Shown here one piece after another: positions 29,201 through 35,110 of a stretch of 64,000 bases of DNA. The stretch covers positions 558,001-622,000 of the forward strand of contig NZ_CP041730.1 in assembly GCF_007431345.1 (NCBI RefSeq), written 5' to 3'. The notes under the pieces were generated by a model. It searched no databases. It had not been told where the DNA came from and saw only the letters and a list, made by a program, of their open reading frames with translations. This DNA comes from Chitinimonas arctica (GTDB taxonomy: Bacteria; Pseudomonadota; Gammaproteobacteria; Burkholderiales; Chitinimonadaceae). Positions within the stretch are counted from its first letter, which is position 1, and every line of letters starts with the position of its first letter. The position numbers were made by a program, and so were the translations under genes.

Positions 29201-30512
29201 CGATGACCAGCTTAATGGCGAGGACGGCAACGACAAGCTACTCGGCGGCGTGGGCAACGACAAATATGTATTCAAGGCCAACTGGGGCCAGGATGTCATC
29301 GACAATACCGGTGGCGGCACCGATTGGCTGATCTTTAGCGACGTCGAACGCAATCAATTCAGCTTCCGCCGCGAAGGTAACGATCTGATGATCGGCGTAG
29401 TTGGCGATGCCAGCCGCAGTGTGCGGGTGTTGAACCACTTCAATGGTGGCGAGGCAGCGATTGCCTATGTGCAACCGAAGAGCGGCAACGGTATTTCGGC
29501 CGCCGAGATTGCCCGGCTGATTCCGCCGAATACCCCCACGGCTGGCAACGACAACCTCAATGGCACCGCTGTCGCCGAAAGCCTGGCGGGTGGCGCTGGC
29601 AACGACACGATCTATGGCCTGGGCGGTAACGACTCCCTGGCTGGCGACGATGGCGACGACCGCCTCAACGGTGGCGACGGCGACGACAACTTGCGCGGTG
29701 GCAACGGTAATGACCAGCTATTCGGCGAAACCGGCAATGACCTGCTAGATGGTGGTGGCGGCGATAACACCCTCGCAGGCGGACTGGGCCATGACTTCTA
29801 TATCGTCAGCAATGGCCGTGAAGTGATTGTCGAAAACGCCAACGAAGGCAGCGATACGGTGGTTACTGGTGTCAGCTACACCCTCGGCAATCAAGTCGAA
29901 AACATTACCCTGGCTCCCGGTACTGCCGCCATCAACGGTACCGGCAACGCGCTGAATAATGTGCTGACCGGCAACAACGGTGCCAACCGCCTGGACGGCG
30001 GCCTGGGTAGCGATACCTATACCCTCGCAAAGGGCGGCGGCGCTGACGTCATCCGCGATTTCGACACGACCGCCAACAACGTCGATGCCATCCAGTTCAA
30101 GGATGTGAAATCAACCGAGATTAGCGCGGTGCAGAAGGTGGGTGCGAATCTGGTCCTGAAGTACGGCGCTACCGACCAGGTAACCGTCGAGAACTACTTC
30201 GACGCAACCAATGCGCTGTCCTATCGCATCGAACAGTTCAAGTTCAGCGATAGCGTGGTCTGGAACAACACGCAGATCCAAGCCAAGGTGGTGACAGCCA
30301 AATTGCTGGGCGACACCGTGCCTGGCGCGGGTGGAATTGTTCTGCCACGGCCGCCGATGGTGGCGAATCAAGTAATTTCGGTCGATCAACAGCTGACCAG
30401 CTTGGTCAGTGCCATGGCAGCGTTTGCACCGATAGATGCGGGCCTGCTACATCAAACGGTGCCAGCGCATGAGCACTATTCACCACTGTTGTCGGCAAAC
30501 CGGTTGATATAA
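23247..30512 (+). CDS. Giant RTX protein with N-terminal lysozyme-like domain
   Basis: A 2421-residue protein, probably secreted. Residues 10-300 resemble a GH24/T4-type lysozyme: Glu24 in TSFESP, Thr42 and GIG (44-46) in TPTIGIGFDL, and a later helix STSKEMAIVATLAWLG matching the family's conserved helix. From about residue 375 to 2250 the protein is built of RTX nonapeptide arrays (GGxGxDxLx), broken by about seven copies of an HCBP-related module such as VTVENYF...FKFSDSVVWN. RTX arrays bind calcium and fold outside the cell; secretion by a type I system is usual, but no such genes are in the window. No signal peptide. The first 1000 bases are AT-rich like the inhibitor genes, whereas the repeats are GC-rich. 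Start ATG overlaps the inhibitor stop. Confidence 0.88.
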   Translation: MSITWRPVSGDFVQSLFNVLTSFESPRTPAERLKLHPIKTPTIGIGFDLLEGRDPIQKAVFTAMGMDVAHAWIDARTTPGTPERKEQDYITELRRLIQASNTTQSAYDAVMARRNASIASDPAYSAIINADKRRSTFTFLDDNEVFKALQIAWPTYEAKIYRHAPSLRNTPFSTSKEMAIVATLAWLGVYGRQTGATLTKNTRAYAWFQMRYQWKEGTGVKAENNGGWAKRSYGASAMFGVYDTAGTATIDEAKSLYSIVTENRKRIFDRELKYSVSPDGLVAAKDRVKAANIDYKKAMTVSGSEQAKTLTDTLKPAYQTFLTWSNTQRGPNAPAIDQAIISNTAAIYFKDEGLQSQTLDARVDDSRTGASLNNNLLVGGAGADQLYGGTGHDYLIGGAGADILRGGDQNDTLIGGLGNDQLEGGNGVDTYVIEADGGSDTITDTDGQGTIKFAGTTLSGGSRNGIFGTYLSADGKFRYVANKGASPGTGVLVVTCIATGQKMGIRNFSSGQFSINLTEGTTSKPPGTVGLASNDLLGYFGSSLPTSAALRHGVAADMAAPQMIGIYGKGGNDFILAPDGSGTLEGDEGNDYIYAGNGLKLITGGSGDDHIQGNWRLLPRVSSNPRDIWNNRYQDWTLRYTASRNLKPFYVIPDEGMDIHLDLPYHWELDGTPQSGSQPRLDMNKTEQKAANTSGFFADGGEGKDFVEGGNGADSLMGNIGQDTVVGNGGDDQLYGDAGEDCLVGDDGNDTLDGGDDSDTLVGVVGDDLLSGGGGNDYLYGGSFDERFSGSDDDRLYGGEGNDTLDGNGGSDQLFGDEGNDLVVESGAGALADRNLLDGGDGNDTVWAGTGNNNLFGGNGNDVLLVGSATLALELIGDNYLDGGDGEDKLQGAKGNDTLAGGEGLDSVRGGAGEDQLFGEGGNDLLTGEEGKDTLTGGEGSDSLNGGDGDDTLDGGEGDDRLDGGDGNDLLQGGEGTDGLYGDAGNDTLSGDGEDYLDGGEGDDSISGSDSDILQGGSGSDTLQALGSGLSLQGGEGDDRYLMADAIDGEARSEIIDAAGSNRIVLDASLDEIAVANSNIDLAFNAGGTSFTVRGGLRNGNFRFTALAESSGTPTTAHIAGTPVAALAAAGVLADTESTELDLSFKTLMNSACRTAILLTFEDRQQASGFFGGQANDNVTGSLLADNLDGNSGNDTLSGRAGNDTLIGDLGDDSLYGDAGNDQLDGGLGNDSYGYLRGEGHDQISDTGGDDTLNLFDIALSQLTVSASGRDLSLRLNEQDDVLVKGGMDGAINHFAFSGGTVSLGYLLSRLRTAPLNLTGTAAAESLEGGMGNDTLNGLAGNDSLAGYDGSDTYRFAQGDGRDTINDQGAIGESNTLQFAANIVRADMRLKQAGNDLLVSFANNGDAISIQNYFIPVGTVSEFRFADGQAWNRAAIQQKLLADSATAGNDTLQGGAGDDLLNGLAGDDVLNGGEGNDTLNGGVGNDSLNGGWGDNLYQFDAGFGQDSLRSDYAAGQDLIQFGTGLLASQLVLTRPSDTTDLVIGFQGRSDTLLLADFFNRYATYSHLASLHFADGSSLGRRALHDAYFAGLANQEDNYIPGTEMADTLRGLGGKDYLTGRDGDDLLEGGDGDDDLSGDEGNDTLVGGAGNDRLSGGAGNDVLKVEGGGIDHLSDTTGSDTVQLWQGTTLADLTFQRNYFMDQLDIGRKGSSEVVQLSGYWRYPDFNQIQGGTILLADGTAITPETFYAQALRNSAGNDLITNFASDDRLLQGLAGNDRIEGGRGNDTLEGGAGDDTVIGYGGEDTFVFGRGDGQDLLVNYDNNGTRSPDGSPLPLRGTLKLRDLRAADISIRSGDQGSLLLEVLGSNDKLTIAAYFRDINNGNAHNVAVARIQFADGVIWGKDEIQAARLNYQLGYEQLFEGDAGNNQLQGQATRDLLRAYAGNDNLFGFGGDDRLEGGDGNDYLSGGDGRSADSGNDLLMGGNGDDQLNGEDGNDKLLGGVGNDKYVFKANWGQDVIDNTGGGTDWLIFSDVERNQFSFRREGNDLMIGVVGDASRSVRVLNHFNGGEAAIAYVQPKSGNGISAAEIARLIPPNTPTAGNDNLNGTAVAESLAGGAGNDTIYGLGGNDSLAGDDGDDRLNGGDGDDNLRGGNGNDQLFGETGNDLLDGGGGDNTLAGGLGHDFYIVSNGREVIVENANEGSDTVVTGVSYTLGNQVENITLAPGTAAINGTGNALNNVLTGNNGANRLDGGLGSDTYTLAKGGGADVIRDFDTTANNVDAIQFKDVKSTEISAVQKVGANLVLKYGATDQVTVENYFDATNALSYRIEQFKFSDSVVWNNTQIQAKVVTAKLLGDTVPGAGGIVLPRPPMVANQVISVDQQLTSLVSAMAAFAPIDAGLLHQTVPAHEHYSPLLSANRLI

Positions 30513-30531
30513 AACCGTTTTACAGCATAAG

Positions 30532-30562
30532 CGGGAGCCCATAGCCATTTCATGGGTTCCCG
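30532..30562. terminator. Hairpin between the RTX gene and the facing operon
   Basis: An 11-bp stem with one G-T pair (30532-30542 and 30552-30562, 9-base loop), 20 bases after the RTX stop and 40 bases from the end of the convergent gene. No T run follows on either strand, so termination is plausible but not certain. Confidence 0.5.
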
Positions 30563-30601
30563 TGATGCCACAGTACGAACATTGTTTCGTCTGAGTCATG
30601 C

Positions 30602-31426
30602 TTATTGGATCGCGCAAAGACATCGTTTGATCGGAGCAAAAGCCAATGGATACAACGCGCCGTCCGTGAGATCGGTTAATTCCTGTGGCTTTACAAATTT
30701 TCTCAATTGCTCTTTTGACATAAATCTTTGAATTAGCAATCCAGCCAGCTCCGCACGCTCAATTATTTCGCTATCCAAGTAATCACTTTCTTTAAATTGC
30801 CCGGAAATTGGCTCTTTGAATAGATCCTTCTTCAGAACATCCGTTTCATCATACTGAGCATAGCGAAATCGTTCGAAGCCTGCCGGCTCAATCTTTCTTG
30901 CAAAATGGATCAATACCTGCTCCAGTTCGCTGACTCTAAGCCTCTGCTCATAATCATTCTTGCTAATGAATTCATAATCTTCGTGCTCGAATATATATTT
31001 TACCGCGCCTTTTTGAGTGATGTCTTTTTTTATCAGCAACGGTCCCGGCCGCGTAAAAGCATACAACAGGACATCTTTCTCGCAAATAAAGTTGAGCAAG
31101 GTATTAGAGCACGCGTTGTACCCAACTTCACTAAAAAGCCCCAGCCGCACAAGCTCCTTGCCAACATGTGTACCGTACGATAGTTTAGGCAGCAGTTCGA
31201 ACAAGATCCTTATCTGCTCATCACTTTTCCCGGCACGTTGAGCTTCGCGTAAAAAATCATCAAACTTCGCTTCCAAACCATCAAAATATTCGTGCAGAAA
31301 TGCATTTTCCATCTTCACTTCTGAGCAATAAACAGAAATCACATCCGCGCTCAGCTTTGAACAATATTGCACCCACCCGGAATTGAGGGATATGGCGACC
31401 TGAGGTATTGCAACTGATTTCATCAT
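30602..31426 (-). CDS. Unrecognised 274-residue protein, third gene of the facing operon
   Basis: I do not recognise this protein. It starts at ATG 31426 (MMKSVAIPQVAISL) with GAGGAG about 9 bases upstream, only 16 bases after the preceding stop. It is rich in charged helices (LEAKFDDFLREAQRAGKSDEQIR and a Glu/Arg-rich middle shown in part), has several cysteines, and lacks a signal peptide or clear membrane segment. Codon use and base composition are AT-rich like the rest of the island. Tight spacing with the membrane protein upstream suggests that they act together, perhaps as partner or chaperone, but nothing in the sequence proves this. Confidence 0.72.
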   Translation of the reverse strand: MMKSVAIPQVAISLNSGWVQYCSKLSADVISVYCSEVKMENAFLHEYFDGLEAKFDDFLREAQRAGKSDEQIRILFELLPKLSYGTHVGKELVRLGLFSEVGYNACSNTLLNFICEKDVLLYAFTRPGPLLIKKDITQKGAVKYIFEHEDYEFISKNDYEQRLRVSELEQVLIHFARKIEPAGFERFRYAQYDETDVLKKDLFKEPISGQFKESDYLDSEIIERAELAGLLIQRFMSKEQLRKFVKPQELTDLTDGALYPLAFAPIKRCLCAIQ

Positions 31427-31442
31427 CCTATCATTCTCCTCA

Positions 31443-32663
31443 TTAGATCGGTGCGGTAACACCCTCCGAAGCTTCAGGCTTCCATAACGCTCGGCCACCG
31501 TCATTCGATAAAAACCGTTTAATTCTTTCAGCAGCCAACGTTTCTTGGCCATTTGCTGCAAGAACTTTCAACTCATGAATATCATGCTCACTCATACCTG
31601 TGCGCAATAAGAATAGCGTGGCGAATTCCCGCCTGATTTTCACCCCCGTCTCAGAAATAATCGTCGCACCTTTGCCTTGTTCAAAGGCATTGTTTTCCTT
31701 GGCAACTTTTCTAGCGAACCTTTCCTTTTCTGTAGCAATATCCATCCTGGCTTGAGCGCTCTTTGCTTTGGCCGCTTCTTTTCCGCCACTTAAATGCTTA
31801 ACCAACAATTCTGCTGCGAGGTGGCTATTTGCCGCATAGCCAGCGGACTTCATCTTTTCTTCCAAGCTCGCGAGCGGTTTGCTTTTTAACGCATTAGTCG
31901 CGCCCGCTTGCAAAGCGTTGTCACGTCCTGCCTTTTTCGCTTGCTCACGTAGTTGGCGATTTCGGTAGGTGTTATATCCTATCCATAAACCACCTGCCAG
32001 AAGTGCCACGGCTCCGATTGCCAGCAGGACAACCAAACCGCAACCTGTCGCGGCCAAGGCAATAGTAGTTACGCCTACTGCAACGCCAAGCGCGCCATAA
32101 ATAATGCGTTTTTTGGCATGACTTCTTTTGTCTCTCTGCAAGCTCCGTTCGAAATCCTGGTTGCTAATGAATTGAGTATAAAAAGCACCATATACCGCCT
32201 GCATATGGCGGTATTCATCACGCGACGTTGCTTTGAAGCATTGAATATTTTCACTATATTTCCCAAAGCGACTATTGACATTTCCAACACCAATTTTCCG
32301 CTTGTCCAACTTGCCATCCTTGGTTAAGAATAAGCAACCTTCCCTTGCGGCGGCTAGCTTTCGAAATGAAGGTCTATCTTTGAGATTTAGGCACGCTTTC
32401 ATTTTGTCGCGTAAGTCCTTCGCAACCCGCCTTGCCTTATTCGTCGCGCGCCACGTCACTCCGCCTTGAACAATTTGGGCTGTCCCACTGGCCACCGACA
32501 AGGCACCGCCCGCGATGCCCGCCGCTGTAGCGGCAAGATGAACAGCGGCGCCGAAGGACTCGGCCGAGCCGGTAATGGTCAGCGCTGCGCTCCCTACTTG
32601 AAGCACGCCGTCACGGGCCAGCCCAACCGCACTGGCGGGTACTGCCTTGACTTGCTGTTTCAA
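31443..32663 (-). CDS. Unrecognised membrane protein, second gene of the facing operon
   Basis: About 406 residues. Residues 10-65 are a Gly/Ala/Ser-rich amphipathic stretch ending GGVTWRATNKARRVAKDLRDK. A hydrophobic pair of helices (about 190-235, VAVGVTTIALAATGCG and VVLLAIGAVALLAGG) sits mid-protein, and the C-terminal 150 residues are charged and helical. The layout recalls type III secretion translocators or effectors, but no family is certain. The start is unclear: the best frame begins at TTG 32663 with no good ribosome-binding site, and open frame continues upstream to overlap the end of the previous gene. Initiation by coupling is likely. The WRAT motif is shared with the first gene of the operon. 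Confidence 0.68.
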   Translation of the reverse strand: MKQQVKAVPASAVGLARDGVLQVGSAALTITGSAESFGAAVHLAATAAGIAGGALSVASGTAQIVQGGVTWRATNKARRVAKDLRDKMKACLNLKDRPSFRKLAAAREGCLFLTKDGKLDKRKIGVGNVNSRFGKYSENIQCFKATSRDEYRHMQAVYGAFYTQFISNQDFERSLQRDKRSHAKKRIIYGALGVAVGVTTIALAATGCGLVVLLAIGAVALLAGGLWIGYNTYRNRQLREQAKKAGRDNALQAGATNALKSKPLASLEEKMKSAGYAANSHLAAELLVKHLSGGKEAAKAKSAQARMDIATEKERFARKVAKENNAFEQGKGATIISETGVKIRREFATLFLLRTGMSEHDIHELKVLAANGQETLAAERIKRFLSNDGGRALWKPEASEGVTAPI

Positions 32664-32707
32664 GGCAATTTTTGCATCTTGGTATAGGGCGTGGGCTAGA
32701 GCACCCT

Positions 32708-33298
32708 TCAGTGGTCCGCAATCGAGGCCGGGTTGTCGCTTTCCTCACTCTGCGATGCCGGCAAGGCCGAAGATCGATCAACGCGCGCCAGCAGCGGCGA
32801 TTCGACGGTTATCTCGTCACTGGCTGGATGAGTTTGCTCCTGGCGAGATGAATCGGCGCGCTCGGCTTCATCCGCCTTGCTCTTGTTTTCGCGTTCCGCC
32901 GTCTTGGCCTTTTCGAATGCCTTGGCAGCCGGTTTGTTGTCCCGTTTTTGCGCCCGTGACTGCCTGATGGCAATGGCCAACTGGATGGTTGCACGCCAAC
33001 TCATGCCCGCCTCAGCCAAGCCAAATACGCACCCCGCCAGGCCAAGGAAGCCGCCGACTTCACCCGGAAGCGAGGGGGCTCGGTCATGGCAAGCGTCTGC
33101 GATGGCGATAGGACTTATCGAGGCTTTGGCAAAGGTTTCGACGGTCCAGGGGCCGAGTAGGCCAATCTGTAGGTTGTACTCCTTTAGATTTGGCTTTTCG
33201 GGCGCTCGCGAAGGAGCGGGTTTGTCGGGCTGTTTGAGGGCAGGCTCGGCTTGACGCTGGGGCAGCCGAGAGAAAGCGGCGATCAGAGCGATGAGCAT
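32708..33298 (-). CDS. Unrecognised 196-residue protein, first gene of the facing operon
   Basis: ATG at 33298 with AGGAG 8 bases upstream. A hydrophobic N-terminus (MLIALIAAFSRLP) is followed by a Pro/Lys-rich stretch, a glycine-rich hydrophobic segment VGGFLGLAGCVFGLAEAG leading to MSWRATIQLAIAIRQSRAQKR, and a charged low-complexity tail. The segment around WRAT parallels the start of the next protein (GGALSVASG...GGVTWRAT), which suggests relatedness. The GC content of this gene is closer to the chromosome than that of the next two. Function unknown. Confidence 0.65.
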   Translation of the reverse strand: MLIALIAAFSRLPQRQAEPALKQPDKPAPSRAPEKPNLKEYNLQIGLLGPWTVETFAKASISPIAIADACHDRAPSLPGEVGGFLGLAGCVFGLAEAGMSWRATIQLAIAIRQSRAQKRDNKPAAKAFEKAKTAERENKSKADEAERADSSRQEQTHPASDEITVESPLLARVDRSSALPASQSEESDNPASIADH

Positions 33299-33449
33299 GG
33301 ACAGACTCCTACGGCGAGGGAGTAGGCAAACCGATTTTTTACTCTAATTACCCTCCCCTCATAGGCCATACGCATCTAGCCGCGCATCTGTTTTTCCCTG
33401 CAACCTTCATCTTTTTGCCGACACCGCTTGCCGCCGCCAGCAGCCTAAG

Positions 33450-34001
33450 TTAGGGCATATAGCCTGGTCGCGCAGACCCGCTCGATGCCAAAATTTGGTC
33501 AGCCACATCCGTGATGCTGCGGTCAACCACGTCCCCGCGTAGGACCTCGGACATGCGGCACGACAGCAGGGCCTGCAAGTCGTCGAGAGCTTGCTCCTCA
33601 TCGGAGGCTCCCTTTTCGGAAAGTCGCAACTCTCGCACTGCCGCAGAGGTCATATCCTCGCTGCGGTCCTGCACCTCAAGCCGGGATTCGCTAAAATTCA
33701 CAACGTCCAGAATGCCTTTGCTGAAAGGCTTGAAGGAAAAGGCTAGGTGGGCATCAAAGGCGTGTGCAAGCTTCCGCAGGGTCCTTATTGTCCAAGCGTC
33801 ATAGTCCACATCTTCCAATGCGCTGATCTGCGCCAGCTTCATCCCAGTCAGGTCAGCCAGCTGCGCCTGCGTCAGCCCACGCTGCTCCCTTAGCGCCTTG
33901 ATTTGCGCGGCAATGGCCATATTGGCGAACTGCTCCAAGTAGGCGTGCGCATAGTCTCTGTCCTCGAATTCGACGGTAAGTCGCCTAGCCAACTCACTCA
34001 T
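33450..34001 (-). CDS. Chimeric XRE-family antitoxin-like protein
   Basis: A 183-residue protein starting at ATG 34001 (MSELARRLTVEFED), with GGGAG about 9 bases upstream. Residues 30-90 form an XRE helix-turn-helix (IKALREQRGLTQAQLADLTGMKLAQIS, shown here only by its core LTQAQLADLTG). Residues 130-175 match the toxin-binding tail of the antitoxin at 17292 (ALDDLQALLSCRMSEVLRGD, then DRSITDVADQIL). No toxin gene follows downstream. The two halves normally belong to different antitoxin families, so this looks like a recombinant. It probably still binds DNA at its own upstream region, which is the right flank repeat. Confidence 0.78.
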   Translation of the reverse strand: MSELARRLTVEFEDRDYAHAYLEQFANMAIAAQIKALREQRGLTQAQLADLTGMKLAQISALEDVDYDAWTIRTLRKLAHAFDAHLAFSFKPFSKGILDVVNFSESRLEVQDRSEDMTSAAVRELRLSEKGASDEEQALDDLQALLSCRMSEVLRGDVVDRSITDVADQILASSGSARPGYMP

Positions 34002-34039
34002 GTTCTGCTCTCCCAATTAGTCGGATCGAGCCTCCTGAT

Positions 34040-34171
34040 GCCGTAAGAACAATTGCCACGCCATGCGTTCCTCCGTACCTCATCATGTACAGATCAAATC
34101 TGTCCGGGATTCGAACCACGGCACAACACCAGCCGGAAACAAACGTCCCATTCCGTCCCAATTCAGTCTTT
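34040..34171. repeat. Right copy of the diverged ~130-bp flanking sequence
   Basis: Partner of 20171-20304, lying between the chimeric antitoxin and the isochorismatase gene. Same block order with many substitutions. The two copies face the same way and enclose about 13.7 kb. Confidence 0.65.
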
Positions 34172-34189
34172 ATCCACCACTTTCAAGCT

Positions 34190-34195
34190 TATAAT
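34190..34195 (+). promoter_or_regulatory. Candidate -10 (TATAAT) for the isochorismatase operon
   Basis: Perfect TATAAT, 45 bases before the ATG at 34241, at the edge of the right flank repeat. The -35 at 17 bases (TCTTTA) is weak. Confidence 0.45.
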
Positions 34196-34240
34196 TTAAG
34201 AATAAATTACGGACATCCCAGCCACCAATGGAGTCCCAAA

Positions 34241-34792
34241 ATGTCCCAAACCCTCCTGGTCATCGATGTACAGGAATCATTCCGCCACACGCTTTACTGG
34301 CAGACCGACGATCTCGCCCGCTACCTGGCCGCGCAGAATCGCCTGATTGCCGGCGCCCGCGAGGCCGGCGTACCCGTGGTACGGATATTCCATGTCGATG
34401 CCGACGGCCCCTTCTCGCACGATTCCGGCCTGATCGTCCCGCTGGCCGGCAGCGACACCCATGCCGACCACACCGTCCAAAAGCATGTGCACAGCGCGAT
34501 GGTCGATACCGGCCTGCCGGAATGGTTGCGGGCACGCGGCATCGAGCGGCTGATCATCTCGGGGATCCGCACCGAACAGTGCTGCGAGACCACCACCCGG
34601 CATGCTTCGGATATCGGCTTTCAAATCGATTACGTCAGCGAAGCGACCCTGACCTTTCCCATGCGCCATGCCAACGGCCGCGTTTTCTCCACGGCCGAGA
34701 TCCGTGAAAGGACCGAACTGGTATTGGCCGGCCGATTTGCCCGCATCTGCACGGTGGATTCGGTACTCGACACTTTGAGCGTGACTGCCTGA
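34241..34792 (+). CDS. Isochorismatase-family cysteine hydrolase
   Basis: Cytoplasmic alpha/beta hydrolase of 183 residues. The catalytic triad is visible: Asp9 in LLVIDVQESF, Lys81 in TVQKHVHSAM, and Cys114 or Cys115 in GIRTEQCCETTTRHA. The cis-peptide region typical of the family precedes the cysteine. The start is ATG 34241, with TGGAG 7 bases upstream; the longer open frame from 34085 lies in the flanking repeat. Family members hydrolyse isochorismate, nicotinamide or related amides; the substrate cannot be told here. It leads a short operon with a DUF1272 protein and a GlxA-like regulator, a common neighbour of such hydrolases. Confidence 0.9.
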   Translation: MSQTLLVIDVQESFRHTLYWQTDDLARYLAAQNRLIAGAREAGVPVVRIFHVDADGPFSHDSGLIVPLAGSDTHADHTVQKHVHSAMVDTGLPEWLRARGIERLIISGIRTEQCCETTTRHASDIGFQIDYVSEATLTFPMRHANGRVFSTAEIRERTELVLAGRFARICTVDSVLDTLSVTA

Positions 34793-34861
34793 GCCATCTT
34801 GATCCTGTCACCCTGCCTCGGCGGCCGATGGCGCTTGCCAGGCACCCCCACGGAGAAGTCC

Positions 34862-35110
34862 ATGCTGACCATGCGTCCCGGCTGTGAACGTTGCGACAAG
34901 GACCTGCCCGCCGACCAGGCAGGCGCCTATAGCTGCAGTTTCGAATGTACCTACTGCGCCGACTGTGCCGTCACCCTTTTGCAGCAGATCTGCCCCACCT
35001 GCGGCGGCGAACTGCTGCCCCGGCCTCGCCGTCCCACCCATAAGCTGGGCAAATACCCGGCCAGCACCGAGCGCATCTATCGGCCATTGGTCGCTAGCGA
35101 TGCCGGCTGA
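34862..35110 (+). CDS. DUF1272 cysteine-rich small protein
   Basis: An 82-residue protein starting at ATG 34862 with GGAG upstream. Eight cysteines (C8, C11, C25, C29, C32, C35, C44, C47) with MRPGCERC and CPTCGGEL match the DUF1272 zinc-ribbon-like family. Function of the family is not known to me. The end overlaps the next gene by 11 bases, so translation of the two is probably coupled. Confidence 0.9.
   Translation: MLTMRPGCERCDKDLPADQAGAYSCSFECTYCADCAVTLLQQICPTCGGELLPRPRRPTHKLGKYPASTERIYRPLVASDAG

Noticed and set aside
24370..30300. Regular repeats as a possible CRISPR array
   Set aside because: The repeats are in-frame 27-base RTX units (GGxGxDxLx) without unique spacers of constant size.
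34090..34130. GATTCGAACC, the reverse complement of a tRNA T-loop, as a possible tRNA-derived attachment site
   Set aside because: The flanking bases do not form a T-stem and the left repeat copy reads AATTTGAAC, so no tRNA 3' end is supported.
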